Assembly (NCBI GenBank): GCA_046316615.1
Contig: JBKDAN010000003.1
Span: forward strand, 17,115 to 81,114
Length of the DNA: 64,000 nucleotides
Origin: BJHL01 sp040378885
GTDB taxonomy: Bacteria > Planctomycetota > Phycisphaerae > Phycisphaerales > UBA1924
Direction of reading: 5' to 3'
Numbering within the stretch: position 1 is the stretch's first letter; the number at the start of each line of letters is the position of its first letter. The notes beneath the pieces are model-generated. The model saw nothing but the letters and a program-made list of their open reading frames with translations. It was not told the origin of the DNA and ran no database searches. A program made the translations under genes and the position numbers. Shown one piece after another: positions 1-9,700 of this stretch.

Positions 1-249
1 AAAGGCACCAGCGATTGCACTCCAGATGGCGAGCCCCACCACGAAAATCATGATGAACACACCCACGCCGCAAAACGTGAGCGCGAAGCCGATGAGGCCG
101 ATGATGATGTTGGAAATCTGAATGTTCATGCACTCGCGACCGTGGTCGTCAATGAGTGCGCTCTCAGGCCGGCGCATGCCCCACAGAATGAGCGCGGGAA
201 GAATGGGCACTGCGAAGACGACAAGGAACAGGGACAGGTGGAGCCACAT
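1..249 (-). CDS. DUF4870-type small membrane protein (3' end outside window)
   Basis: The first 83 codons are present, from an ATG at 249; the frame runs off the window edge. It opens with a hydrophobic helix (about residues 2-24), then a short polar stretch containing DDHGRE followed by MNIQISNII, then a second long hydrophobic stretch. The HGRE...N.Q.S arrangement between two helices is the hallmark of the DUF4870 (Tic20-like) family of inner-membrane proteins, whose biochemical role is unknown. It diverges from the BshC-like gene at 399, leaving about 150 nt between the two starts. I see neither a convincing Shine-Dalgarno nor a -10 hexamer close to this ATG. The family call rests on motif recognition only. 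Confidence 0.6.
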   Translation of the reverse strand, partial: MWLHLSLFLVVFAVPILPALILWGMRRPESALIDDHGRECMNIQISNIIIGLIGFALTFCGVGVFIMIFVVGLAIWSAIAGAF

Positions 250-387
250 GGCCCAACGTCTTTCCCAGCGCTGGCAGACAACTTGAACACCTTCATCCGG
301 TCGCACGCACCGCATTGTTAGGATGTCGCCCGGTCCGTTTGCAGACAACTTGCAAACATCTCGCGCCCGACCTGTCCGGGCGGCATC

Positions 388-393
388 TACATT
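388..393 (+). promoter_or_regulatory. Putative leaderless -10 element for the BshC-like gene
   Basis: TACATT lies 5 nt upstream of the ATG at 399, and no Shine-Dalgarno precedes that ATG. Transcription would start at or next to the start codon. No -35 box is obvious. The site also supports the ATG at 399 over the upstream in-frame TTG at 315. Confidence 0.5.
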
Positions 394-398
394 CTCGC

Positions 399-1757
399 AT
401 GCGTGCGGATGTCACCATTCAGCCGCCAACCGTCGGTTGGCCCGGGCAAGTCGGTTCTCGCAGCGAACTGGCGCGGCAGACGCGCTTGGCGCTTGGTCTT
501 TCGGGCGATCGTGTCGTGGTGATGTCGGGTCACCAGGCGCAATTGTGGCATGCCGGCATCGCTGCCAAAGCCTTTGCTGCCACGCAGGTGGCACACGCCG
601 TCGGCGGAGTGAGTGCGTGGGTCACGGTCGACCAAGACGCGACTGACCCGGGTGCGATTGCGTATCCGACAGCCGACCTGCACACGGCGATGTGGCGACT
701 GGACCCGGGAACCGGCGCGGCAGTTCGAAAGTCTGAGCTTGCGGCGGTGGGAACAAGACCCGCGGAGCGCGCGTTTGCCGATGTACCGGCCAACATGCAC
801 GTGCAGGTACAGCTCGGTGCGCAGAACGTACTCAAGGCTCTGCAGTGTCACGCTGACGCGTCGACGTTGGCAACCCAGTTCAGCGCGGCGGCCTTCGAGC
901 CGCTCCATGGTCTCGCACCGATCGATACGCAGTGCTGTGCGACCGCGCTAGCAGGGACAGCGATATTTGACGCCGCGTTGTCGCTCATGCAGCATGCTCC
1001 CCGGCTGTGTGCCGAGCGATATAACAGTGCGATTGCGGGAGTGCCGGCGGCTCGGTTGCGACCGCTCGTGGTCACGGACACGCGGATTGAGCTGCCTCTC
1101 TGGCGAGTACGGAGCAACATGCCCCGCACGCCAGTCTTCGCGCATGATTTGGCAAGCGTGCCACGCGAGCAGCTTGCGCCGCGCGCGCTGCTCATGACCG
1201 CGCTGCTGCGAGCGGCGGCGTGTGATGTTTTCATCCACGGCGTTGGTGGGGGTGTGTACGACCAGGCGACCGATGCATGGTGGCACGCGTGGCTCGCCGA
1301 TGCTTCACATGTTTCCGCGCAATCACTGCGAGCATTGCCGCTGGCGCCGACGGCTGTCGTCACCGCGACGCGGCGTGTGCAGTTTGCGGGTGCTCATGTG
1401 CCAACACCACAAGAGATCGATGCTGCTGTGTGGCGAGCGCACCGGACGAATCACGATGTCGCTGTGCTTGGCCCTGCTGCCACTACGCGCAAGCAAGAGC
1501 TGCTGCAAGCTTTGGCACAGGCACCCCGCCGCAGCGCGACGCGACGTGCGATGTTTCGCGAGTTGCATCGCTTGATCGCGGAAGCTCGCGAACATGGGGC
1601 AGACGCGATCAGCAAGGCGAAGGTTGATGCCCAGATCGCGTTGCAGTCACGGGCTGTGGCGGAGACCGCTCACGCTCGTACATGGTCGTGTGCATTCTTG
1701 CCGCGTGCCACGCTTGAGGAACTGTGTTACAGCGTGGGACGCGAACTGCAGCTTTAG
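399..1757 (+). CDS. BshC-like hypothetical protein
   Basis: A 452-residue soluble protein. Near the N-terminus it carries VVVMSGHQAQLWHAGI (39-54) and AWVTVDQD (73-80). This layout resembles BshC, the putative cysteine-adding enzyme of bacillithiol synthesis, which has a TGQQ..LF..PLY loop followed by a VxxED/DxD strand. The rest is Ala/Arg-rich without motifs I can name, and the protein is shorter than typical BshC (about 540 residues). The in-frame upstream TTG at 315 would add 28 unconvincing residues; the ATG at 399 has a -10-like hexamer 5 nt upstream. Its stop lies only 2 nt from the stop of the convergent anti-sigma gene. Similarity to BshC is inferred from the local motif; a role in thiol metabolism is not shown. 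Confidence 0.6.
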   Translation: MRADVTIQPPTVGWPGQVGSRSELARQTRLALGLSGDRVVVMSGHQAQLWHAGIAAKAFAATQVAHAVGGVSAWVTVDQDATDPGAIAYPTADLHTAMWRLDPGTGAAVRKSELAAVGTRPAERAFADVPANMHVQVQLGAQNVLKALQCHADASTLATQFSAAAFEPLHGLAPIDTQCCATALAGTAIFDAALSLMQHAPRLCAERYNSAIAGVPAARLRPLVVTDTRIELPLWRVRSNMPRTPVFAHDLASVPREQLAPRALLMTALLRAAACDVFIHGVGGGVYDQATDAWWHAWLADASHVSAQSLRALPLAPTAVVTATRRVQFAGAHVPTPQEIDAAVWRAHRTNHDVAVLGPAATTRKQELLQALAQAPRRSATRRAMFRELHRLIAEAREHGADAISKAKVDAQIALQSRAVAETAHARTWSCAFLPRATLEELCYSVGRELQL

Positions 1758-1759
1758 TG

Positions 1760-2995
1760 TCAGCGTTCAACCAGCACAGGCACGGTCACGCGCGGGCTCC
1801 ACTGGCTGCTGGGCTTGGTCCACCACAGGGCAGACTGCGCATCCGCCTTTGTGGCCGCTGGCATGGCGTCAGGCAGTTCGGCAAATACCACTTCGCCCTT
1901 CAGTCGGTCGCGTAGCACAGCTCGCACTGCATCAAACGCACGCTCGGTTTGCGGCACATCGAGCAAGTAACTGGCACTCAGCGCCGGTCCGGTCGCAATG
2001 ACCGCAGGAGCGAAACTTGTGACTGTGGCCCCGGGGCCAATGAGCGGCGAGATAAGGCTCGCGGTTGAGAACATCGCCGTACCGGTTTCGGTCGAACTGC
2101 CCAATGCGTGAGCGGCACGAACGAATGCACGGCTGGCTTCGCTGGTTGCTGGAAGCGCCGCCGCGAGCACCGCAGGCGGCACATCGCGAGACAGTTGCCA
2201 GCTCTGGTTGCCCCGGCGCGTGGCACCGTCTTGCTCAAGCCGCGACAGCCCACGTAGATCACGCGCCGTCACGCGAATCGCCAGCCGGCCCTCGCGGGCG
2301 AGTGCCACGGCTTCTTCAATCGTCACTTCGCGCGCAACCGGCCCGGCGGCCATGGTCGTCACGTTCATGCGAGCGCCCGCAGCTTCGGTCGCCTGCGTCG
2401 CATCGTTCGACGCGATCATCATGGATGTTGCGGCGGCATCTGCGCCGGCTGGAGCAGTCGACTCAGCGGCTACGGGCTTGTTCGCATCAGCCATGGCGAT
2501 GGTTTTGGATGGATCAGCCATCTTGGGCGATGCGCTGCGCAGCATCTGCATCGTCCAATACGCGCCGCCCGTCACAAGCAGCAAGAGGCCTGCAGCCAGC
2601 GCGAGGGAAGGCGCACGCTTGGTCCAGTGTGACGTCGAACCTTCGCCCTGTACAAGACGCAGGTTGGCAACTGGCGCAGTGTCTGCCGGGGCGGCGCGCT
2701 CCAGCGCTCGCAGCTCCTGCTCAACCGACTCATGGCCCACGAGCGAATCGCGCTCAAGTGTCGCCATGACGCGAGCGTGCATGTCGGTCGGTGCACGCAG
2801 CGAACCTTGCGTATCACCCAGGCTGCGCAACACGTCGCGATGACGCTGCATCTGTCCGATGCGATCATGCAGATCAGCCCGACCCGATTCCGCCGCGAGG
2901 CGACGGACATCCTGCGGCGAGAGCGATCCGTCGATCCAGTCGACGAGAGCGTCTTCGCTGACAGGCTGGCGCGGGTTGGAAGGGTTCGTCGTCAT
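1760..2995 (-). CDS. Anti-sigma factor-like single-pass membrane protein
   Basis: A 411-residue protein. The N-terminal cytosolic part (SEDALVDWIDGSLSP, about 13-27) resembles the short helical zinc-less anti-sigma domain seen before ECF partners. A single membrane helix follows at about 129-149, then a long Ala-rich extracytoplasmic domain. No HxxxCxxC ZAS motif is present, so this would be a non-zinc anti-sigma. It starts 24 nt after the stop of the ECF sigma factor on the same strand, the usual sigma/anti-sigma operon order. The periplasmic domain presumably senses or transmits an envelope signal, but I recognise no sensor fold there. Its function is inferred mainly from topology and neighbour. 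Confidence 0.7.
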   Translation of the reverse strand: MTTNPSNPRQPVSEDALVDWIDGSLSPQDVRRLAAESGRADLHDRIGQMQRHRDVLRSLGDTQGSLRAPTDMHARVMATLERDSLVGHESVEQELRALERAAPADTAPVANLRLVQGEGSTSHWTKRAPSLALAAGLLLLVTGGAYWTMQMLRSASPKMADPSKTIAMADANKPVAAESTAPAGADAAATSMMIASNDATQATEAAGARMNVTTMAAGPVAREVTIEEAVALAREGRLAIRVTARDLRGLSRLEQDGATRRGNQSWQLSRDVPPAVLAAALPATSEASRAFVRAAHALGSSTETGTAMFSTASLISPLIGPGATVTSFAPAVIATGPALSASYLLDVPQTERAFDAVRAVLRDRLKGEVVFAELPDAMPAATKADAQSALWWTKPSSQWSPRVTVPVLVER

Positions 2996-3019
2996 GTTTC
3001 CGTCTGCAGATCGGCTGTG

Positions 3020-3718
3020 TCAGAAAGCCTCTTCATCCTTCATGCGTGGCGCGCTTGCGCGGGCCAGTTGTTCCACCATGTCGCGTAGCGCCGTGCGAGC
3101 GCGAAAGACACGACTCTTGACCGTGCCCACCGCCACTCCCAGTACCTGCGCGATTTCCTCGTAGGGCAAGCCCCGGCAATCGCACAGAATCAGGATCGCC
3201 CGCTGCTCGGGGTCGAGCTCGCGAAGCGCGGCGAGTACACGCTCTTGTTCTTCTCGAAGTTCGACGTTCGCGGTCCCTGCCGGTTCCCGACCTGCGCCCT
3301 TTCCGCCCAAAGATTCCGACGAAACGAGGTTCTCCCAGTCGCCTGCCCGCCCATCCCCCGAACTTCCGGCTGAAAGGGCATCGAGGCTGGCATGTCGGCG
3401 GAGCTTTTCGGCTCGCAGCCTGGACAGGCACACATTCATCGTGACGCGGATCATCCACGTGCTGAGCTTGCTCCGCCCGTCGAAGCTGTCGATGCCGCGA
3501 ATGACCTTGACGAACGCGTCCTGCGTCAAATCCGCCGCCATTTCGCGATCTCGCACCATGCGGAAGCAGACGCCAAACAGCCGGTCCTGATACTCGCGAA
3601 TGAGAGCCGACCACGCCGTCGCATCGCCGTTGCGAATGCGAGCAACCAACGCCAAATCACGCGCGTCGGCGTCATCAAGCGGCTGTGCTGCGGATGTATG
3701 GGGCGGCGGATTCGGCAA
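3020..3718 (-). CDS. ECF-type RNA polymerase sigma factor
   Basis: A 232-residue sigma-70 family protein with region 2 (about 20-108, including DLTQDAFVKVIRG and STWMIRVTMNVCL) and region 4 (about 160-219, including LPYEEIAQVLGV and GTVKSRVFRAR). A poorly conserved linker of about 50 residues separates them, and there is no region 1.1 or 3, as expected for ECF sigma factors. The only in-frame start that keeps all of region 2 is a TTG at 3718; a TATAAC hexamer sits 9 nt upstream of it (3728-3733). It is followed by a membrane anti-sigma gene, so it probably directs an envelope or stress regulon and may regulate its own operon. The 279-nt gap to prkA holds the divergent promoters; I saw no other feature there. 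Confidence 0.9.
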   Translation of the reverse strand: MPNPPPHTSAAQPLDDADARDLALVARIRNGDATAWSALIREYQDRLFGVCFRMVRDREMAADLTQDAFVKVIRGIDSFDGRSKLSTWMIRVTMNVCLSRLRAEKLRRHASLDALSAGSSGDGRAGDWENLVSSESLGGKGAGREPAGTANVELREEQERVLAALRELDPEQRAILILCDCRGLPYEEIAQVLGVAVGTVKSRVFRARTALRDMVEQLARASAPRMKDEEAF

Positions 3719-3997
3719 GGCGGAGAGGTTATACGGGCCGGAACCGGATTACAGCCCATCAAAGTCGTCGGAAGCCCGTCACGAAGGCAGGGGCACGTTC
3801 GGGGCAGGTGCTGGGTGCATGCCTTGATGCGGACGCAAATCCTTGCAATTGCACTGTTCCCGAAGCCATTGCCTGTCGATACCCCTTATGGGTCCAACCG
3901 CGATCCTTGTGGATCGTCGTGCGTATGGACTTGTGCCGGAGCGTCGCTCTATGGCAGAGCGGCTTCGCATGTCGGGCATGCTTGCCGGAGGTTCACG

Positions 3998-6223
3998 ATG
4001 AACGCGCCGCGCCTCTCTCCTCTCCGTTCGCCTTTGTTCGACGAAGGTGGTTTTCTGCGTCGCGAGCCGCTGAGCGATTATCGCGGGGTGCAGCGCGAAA
4101 CCGGTGCGCCGGTGGGCGGCAACGTCAGCGGTGCTGACCTCATCGCCAGCGTCGACGCACGCCTCGATCGTCGGCGCTTTCAGGATCATCACTGGAGCGG
4201 CACGTTCTGGGAGTACCTGGACATCTGTGCCAAGCAGCCCGGCGTTGTGCGCAACGCGTACCAGCGGCTGTACGACGCAATCATGAGCCAAGGCAGCGAG
4301 CGATACAAGGTCTTCAAGAAGGAAGCGATTCGCTACACGTTCTTCAGTGATCCGTTTGACAACGGCGCTGATGCGATCTTCGGCCTCGACTTCGCGCTGA
4401 TGCAACTCGTGGACTTCCTGCGCTCCGCCGCGGAGGGCTACGGCACCGACAAGCGCATTCTGCTGCTGCACGGCCCGGTGGGCAGCAGCAAGAGCACGAT
4501 TGCACGCCTGCTCAAGAAGGGCATTGAGCACTACAGCCGCACGCCCGATGGCGCGATGTACTCGTTCAGTTGGTTGCTGGACGAGCACTGCGAAGTTGCT
4601 CCCAGTGAGCATGATCCCAAGCTCGCGGCGCGCACGCATGAGTTCAAGTGCCCGATGCATGAAGAGCCGCTGGTACTGATTCCTCGCGAAGCTCGCGCGG
4701 ATGTGCTGGCCAAGCTCAACGCAACCTTCCAGTCGCCTTATCACAACGGGAAGCTGAAGGTGTTTGGCGATCCTGATCCCTTCTGCCGAAAGGTCTTCGA
4801 AGACCTGATGGCGTTCTACCAAGGTGACTGGCGCAAGGTCATGGACCACGTGAAGGTCCGCCGCATCGTGCTCAGCGAGAAGGATCGCGTGGGCATCGGC
4901 ACCTTCCAGCCCAAGGACGAAAAGAACCAGGACTCGACGGAGCTCACGGGCGACATCAACTATCGCAAGATCGCGATGTATGGCAGCGACAGCGATCCGC
5001 GTGCGTTCAACTTCGACGGCGAGCTCAACATCGCCAATCGCGGTATTTGTGAGTTCATCGAAGTGCTGAAGCTCGATGTGGCATTCCTGTATGACTTGCT
5101 CGGCGCGAGCCAAGAGCACACCATCAAGCCCAAGAAGTTTGCGCAGACCTACATCGACGAGGTCATTCTGGGTCACACCAACGAGCCTGAGTACAAGCGT
5201 CTTCAGAGCAACGAGATGATGGAGGCTTTCCGCGATCGCACGATCAAGATTGACGTGCCGTACAACATTCGGCTTGACGACGAGATTCGCATTTACCAGA
5301 AGGACTTCACGGGCGGCAAAGTGCGCGGCGTGCACATCGCGCCGCACACGCTGGAAGTTGCGGCGATGTGGGCCGTGCTCACACGTCTGGAAGAGCCCAA
5401 GAAGGCCGGCCTGACGCTCATGCAGAAGCTCAAGCTCTACAACGGCAAGAGCATTCCCGGCTACACCGAAGACAGCGTGCGCGAGCTCAAGGACGAAGCG
5501 CACCGCGAAGGTCTGGGCGGCATCAGCCCGCGGTATATTCAGGACAAGATCTCCAACGCCATGGTCAGCCGTCAGGCGATCGAAGAGCGTTGCATCAATC
5601 CCTTCATGGTGCTCAATGAGATCGAAAGCGGCCTCACGCATCACAGCCTCATCAACGACGAGAACACACGCAAGCGTTACCGCGAGCTGCTCGCCGTCGT
5701 GAAAGAGGAATACGAAGACATCATCAAGGGCGAAGTGCAGCGGGCTATCTCCGCCGATGAAGACGCCATCAAGCGGCTGTGCACCAACTACATCGAGAGC
5801 GTTCGCGCGTACACGCAGAAGGAACGCGTCAAGAACAAGTACACGGGCCGCGACGAGGAGCCTGATGAGCGGCTGATGCGCAGCATCGAGGAGAAGATCG
5901 ATATCCCCGATTCGCGCAAGGATGATTTCCGTCAGGAGATCATGAACTACATCGGTGCACTGGCTTTGGATGGCAAGAAGTTCGAGTACAACACCAATGC
6001 GCGGCTGTATCGCGCGCTCGAACTCAAGCTCTTCGAAGACCAGCGCGACACCATCAAGCTCAAGAACCTGGTGAGCAGTGTGGTGGACGATGAAACGCAG
6101 CAGAAGATCGACATCGTGAAGCAGCGGCTCATCAAGAACTTCGGCTATAACGAAACCAGCGCGACCGACGTGCTCAACTACGTCGCGAGCATCTTCGCTC
6201 GTGGTGATAGCAAGAGCCGGTGA
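3998..6223 (+). CDS. prkA: PrkA family serine protein kinase
   Basis: A 741-residue protein resembling bacterial PrkA (YeaG), an AAA-type ATPase with a C-terminal kinase-like domain linked to stress, nitrogen starvation and sporulation signalling. The Walker A loop GPVGSSKS is at 159-166, within LLLHGPVGSSKSTIARLL. A stretch containing DINYRKIAMYGSDSDPRAF and later FTGGKVRGVHIAPHT is typical of the family. The ATG at 3998 was chosen because GGAGG (3987-3991) precedes it by 6 nt; the frame is open further upstream but has no conserved sequence. PrkA usually sits with yeaH (DUF444) and spoVR; neither is adjacent here. A REP-like palindrome begins 8 nt after the stop codon. Confidence 0.93.
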   Translation: MNAPRLSPLRSPLFDEGGFLRREPLSDYRGVQRETGAPVGGNVSGADLIASVDARLDRRRFQDHHWSGTFWEYLDICAKQPGVVRNAYQRLYDAIMSQGSERYKVFKKEAIRYTFFSDPFDNGADAIFGLDFALMQLVDFLRSAAEGYGTDKRILLLHGPVGSSKSTIARLLKKGIEHYSRTPDGAMYSFSWLLDEHCEVAPSEHDPKLAARTHEFKCPMHEEPLVLIPREARADVLAKLNATFQSPYHNGKLKVFGDPDPFCRKVFEDLMAFYQGDWRKVMDHVKVRRIVLSEKDRVGIGTFQPKDEKNQDSTELTGDINYRKIAMYGSDSDPRAFNFDGELNIANRGICEFIEVLKLDVAFLYDLLGASQEHTIKPKKFAQTYIDEVILGHTNEPEYKRLQSNEMMEAFRDRTIKIDVPYNIRLDDEIRIYQKDFTGGKVRGVHIAPHTLEVAAMWAVLTRLEEPKKAGLTLMQKLKLYNGKSIPGYTEDSVRELKDEAHREGLGGISPRYIQDKISNAMVSRQAIEERCINPFMVLNEIESGLTHHSLINDENTRKRYRELLAVVKEEYEDIIKGEVQRAISADEDAIKRLCTNYIESVRAYTQKERVKNKYTGRDEEPDERLMRSIEEKIDIPDSRKDDFRQEIMNYIGALALDGKKFEYNTNARLYRALELKLFEDQRDTIKLKNLVSSVVDDETQQKIDIVKQRLIKNFGYNETSATDVLNYVASIFARGDSKSR

Positions 6224-6231
6224 TGTTTGCT

Positions 6232-6263
6232 GGTGGTCCGCCCCTCCGGGGCGGGCGTAAGCC
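6232..6263 (+). repeat. REP-like palindromic element, copy 1 of 4
   Basis: A 32-nt element beginning GGTGG and ending GTAAGCC, with core CCGCCCC-TCC-GGGGCGG (6238-6254). It lies 8 nt downstream of the prkA stop. Close copies are at 51251, 52565 and 54463, all in the same orientation. Confidence 0.75.
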
Positions 6264-6305
6264 AAACCAAGCCGTTCCCGCACACATGAAGCATGTTCAC
6301 ATCAC

Positions 6306-6325
6306 ACACGCCCACAAGGGCGTGT
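6306..6325. terminator. Hairpin between convergent prkA and PTPS genes
   Basis: A perfect 8-bp stem, ACACGCCC/GGGCGTGT, with an ACAA loop lies between the ends of two convergent genes. The following plus-strand sequence (TGTGCTTTCC) is only weakly T-rich, so this is a possible, not certain, terminator. Confidence 0.4.
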
Positions 6326-6340
6326 TGTGCTTTCCTGCAT

Positions 6341-6721
6341 TCACACCTCCCACGTAGCTTCGCAACCGGGCGCTTCGGTCACACTCACGCTCGCAACGCG
6401 AGTTTGTGGCGGCAGCACCGCCGCGAGTGACTGCTGCAGCGATTCGCCCACGACGCGTGCGATCATCTCCGCGCTGGGGTTAACGCCAGCGAACGCGGCG
6501 GCATCCTGCAAGTTCGCGTTGCGCCATGGCGTGATGATGCGATCGAGGGCTTTCTCGACTTCGTGAAAGTCACACAGAACGCCGTCTGCATCGAGCGTGG
6601 GCCCGGCAATCAATACACGCACGCGAAAGTTGTGCCCGTGGATCGGCTCGCGCACGCCTCGGAACATGAGCGCATGGGCGGCGCAGAACTCTGTCGTCAC
6701 ACTTACGGTGTATCGTGCCAT
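6341..6721 (-). CDS. 6-pyruvoyl-tetrahydropterin synthase family protein, PTPS-III type motif
   Basis: A 126-residue T-fold pterin enzyme. The zinc ligands are His16, His28 and His30 (HGHNF). The residue usually occupied by the catalytic Cys of QueD (CxxxHGH) is not Cys; instead the sequence reads REPIHGH, an ExxHGH motif. In this family ExxHGH marks PTPS-III, which converts dihydroneopterin triphosphate to 6-hydroxymethyl-dihydropterin and substitutes for FolB in folate synthesis. Automatic annotation would probably say QueD. A GGAG site precedes the ATG by 5 nt, and the gene lies 12 nt downstream of leuS, so it is co-transcribed with it. folC lies further upstream on the same strand, which fits a folate role. 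Confidence 0.85.
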   Translation of the reverse strand: MARYTVSVTTEFCAAHALMFRGVREPIHGHNFRVRVLIAGPTLDADGVLCDFHEVEKALDRIITPWRNANLQDAAAFAGVNPSAEMIARVVGESLQQSLAAVLPPQTRVASVSVTEAPGCEATWEV

Positions 6722-6733
6722 CGCTTCTCCCGC

Positions 6734-9700
6734 TCAGCCGACAACCAGGTTCACCATCTTGCCAGGTACTGCAATCACTTTCTTGACGGACTTGCCCGCG
6801 ATGGTGGCGACCACCTCCGCGTGAGCCATTGCGAAGGCCTCGAGCGCCTTGGCGTCTTTGGCCTGAGCCGACGGCACCATGATGCGAGTCTTGACCTTGC
6901 CGTTTACGCTGATGGGCACCTCGATCTCGTCATCAACGAGCATCTTGGGGTCAATCGTGGGCCATGTTTGTGTCACCACGCTGCCGCTTGCGACGCGTGA
7001 CCACAGCTCCTCGGCAAAGTGCGGCACAAACGGAGCGAGGACCTGCGCGAACCTCGCAACTTGATCGCGCGTCAGACTGCCTTGGCCCTTGTCCGCACTC
7101 GTGGCTCCGTTCACAAACTCCATCATCGCAGCGATAGCCGTATTGAACGCCAACCGCTCAATGTCGCCGCCCACCTTTGCGATGAGCCGATGCAGTTGCT
7201 TCTCGAGCCCGGTAGACGCTTCGGTGGTCGCCTTCAACTCACCCGTCTGCTCATTTACACACAACCGCCACGCACGCTGCAGGAAGCGGTAGCACCCGCT
7301 GATGTCACGCGGGTTCCAAGGCTTGCTCGCATCGAGCGGCCCCATGTACATCTCATACAGCCGGCACGTGTCCGCACCAAACTCCGCGATCACATCATCA
7401 GGATTGATCACGTTCTTGTACCGCTTGCTCATCTTCGTGATGATGGGCGTCACCTTCGCGCCGGTCGCGACCTCGACGTACTCGCCCTCGCTCACTTCCT
7501 TCACTTCATCCACCGGCACAATGCTCTTGTCGCTGCGCTGATACGCAAAGCTCGTGATGAGCCCCTGGTGGAACAGCTTGCGGAACGGTTCTTTGCAGGA
7601 CACGATGCCCAGATCATGCAGCGCGTTCTGCCAGAAGCGCGAGTAGAGCAGGTGGCCCACAGCGTGCTCGCTGCCACCCAAGTACAGATCAACGCCCTGT
7701 GCTGCGCCGCCCATCCAGTATTGCTCGGCTTGCGAGCCGACCATCGCCTGCGCGTTGCGCGGATCGCAATATCGGATGGCATACCAACTGCTGCCCGCAC
7801 TGCCAGGCATCGTGTTGGTTTCGCGTGTCACAGGCGTGTTCGCCGCCAGCAACGCCGGATCAACGCCAGCTTCGCCCGCCGTCGTGTGCATCCAGTCCTT
7901 CGCCTTTGCGAGCAGCGGCTGCGGATCATCGCTCTCCACCGGCGCGTAGTCCGCCAACTCCGGCAACTTCACCGGCAGCGTCTTCTCGCCGACCGGGTAT
8001 GCGTTCCCCGCCGCGTCGTACACAATCGGAAATGGCTCGCCCCAGTACCGCTGGCGCGAGAACGTCCAATCGCGCAGCTTGTAGTTCACACGGCGCTTGC
8101 CGATCTTCCTGCTCTCGAGCCAAGTGATGATCTTCTGTTTGGCTTCGGCAGTGGGGAGGCCGTTCAGCGACACGTCAGCGTTGCTTGACGCAATGACATC
8201 ACCATCCGACTCGTACGGCAGGACGTACTCGCCGCATCGCGCGGACATCTTTGAGTTCGAAAGATGATGCGCCAAACGTTGGGCCTGAGCGGCACTTGGA
8301 GTGAAGATCGCCGAAATGCGATCGCTCATGACCGAAGTCATACCCGGCTCGACGAAGGCGTCGAATTGTGCCCGAGAGATTGAGATGCCTTCAAAGTGAA
8401 AGTCAAGAGCGATGTCTTTGTCGGACTGCGAAGGAATGGGTGTGACGACCGCCTTGATCTCAAGGCCGAACTTCACAGCAAATGCAAAGTCGCGTTCGTC
8501 ATGCGCCGGCACCGCCATGATCGCGCCCGTGCCATATCCCATCATCACGTAATCCGCCGTCCACACCGGAATCTGGTTCCCAGTCGCCGGATTGATCGCA
8601 TAGACACCCGTGAACGCGCCGGTCTTCTCCTTGCTCTCTTGCCGTTCCACATCGCTGCGGTTGCGTGCCCATTTCACGTACTCCGCCAGCTTCGCGCGCG
8701 TGGCTTCATCCGCACTGCCCGGCGTGTTGATGATCGCGCTACACAGTTCATGCTCCGGCGCAACCACCATGTACGTCGCGCCAAACAACGTGTCGGGGCG
8801 CGTCGTGAACACCTTCAGCGGCTTCTGCAGTTCGACAACCGCTGCCTTTGTCTCAACATGCAGTTGAAACTCAATCTCCGCCCCCTCACTCCGCCCGATC
8901 CACTCACGCTGCATCGCCTTCGTGCTGCCCGGCCAATCCAGTTCGTCCAACTGATCAATCAGCCGATCCGCATACGCGGTGATGCGGAACATCCACTGCT
9001 TCATCGGCTTGCGCAGCACGGGAAAACCGCCGCGCTCGCTCTTGCCGTCGATGACTTCGTCATTCGCCAGTACGGTGCCCAGCTTCGGACACCAGTTCAC
9101 CGTCGTCTCGCTGCGATACGCCAGGCGATAGCTATCCACAATCCGCCGCTGCGTCGCCGCGTCGATGCTGCTCCACGCCCCTAAGTCGCGCGCCCGCTCG
9201 GCCTCACTCACCTCGTCCGCACGCGGATTGAACCGCACCGCGCGCACCCCGCGCGCAAACTCATCCACCAACTCGCTGATGGACCTCGCCCGTCCAGAGC
9301 CCGCGCTGGGTTTCCCCTCGTTCGCTCTCTCCTCAAACCACGCCCCATACAGCTTCAAAAAGATCCACTGCGTCCACTTGTAGTACTCATCATCAATGGT
9401 CCCAAACTCGCGCGACCAGTCGTACGAGAAACCAAAGCGCTGCAACTGCCGGCGGAAGTTGTCGATCGCCTTGCGCGTGGTGATGGCCGGATGCACGCCC
9501 GTTTGAATGGCGTACTGCTCGGCGGGCAAACCAAACGCATCCCAGCCCATCGGGTGCAGCACATTGTGCCCCGTCATGCGCTTGTACCGACAGATGATGT
9601 CCGTCGCCGTATATCCCTCCGGGTGCCCGATGTGCAGCCCCGCGCCGCTGGGATACGGAAACATGTCCAAGCAGTAGAACCGCGGCCTGCTCGCATCAAA

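Noticed and set aside
3779..6283. Long antisense ORF (834 codons) over prkA
   Set aside because: Shadow of a G+C-rich coding gene; Val/Ala/Arg/His-rich with no motifs, no ribosome site, while the plus strand encodes a conserved PrkA.
6341..6721. QueD (6-carboxy-tetrahydropterin synthase) assignment
   Set aside because: The catalytic Cys of CxxxHGH is absent; ExxHGH favours PTPS-III.
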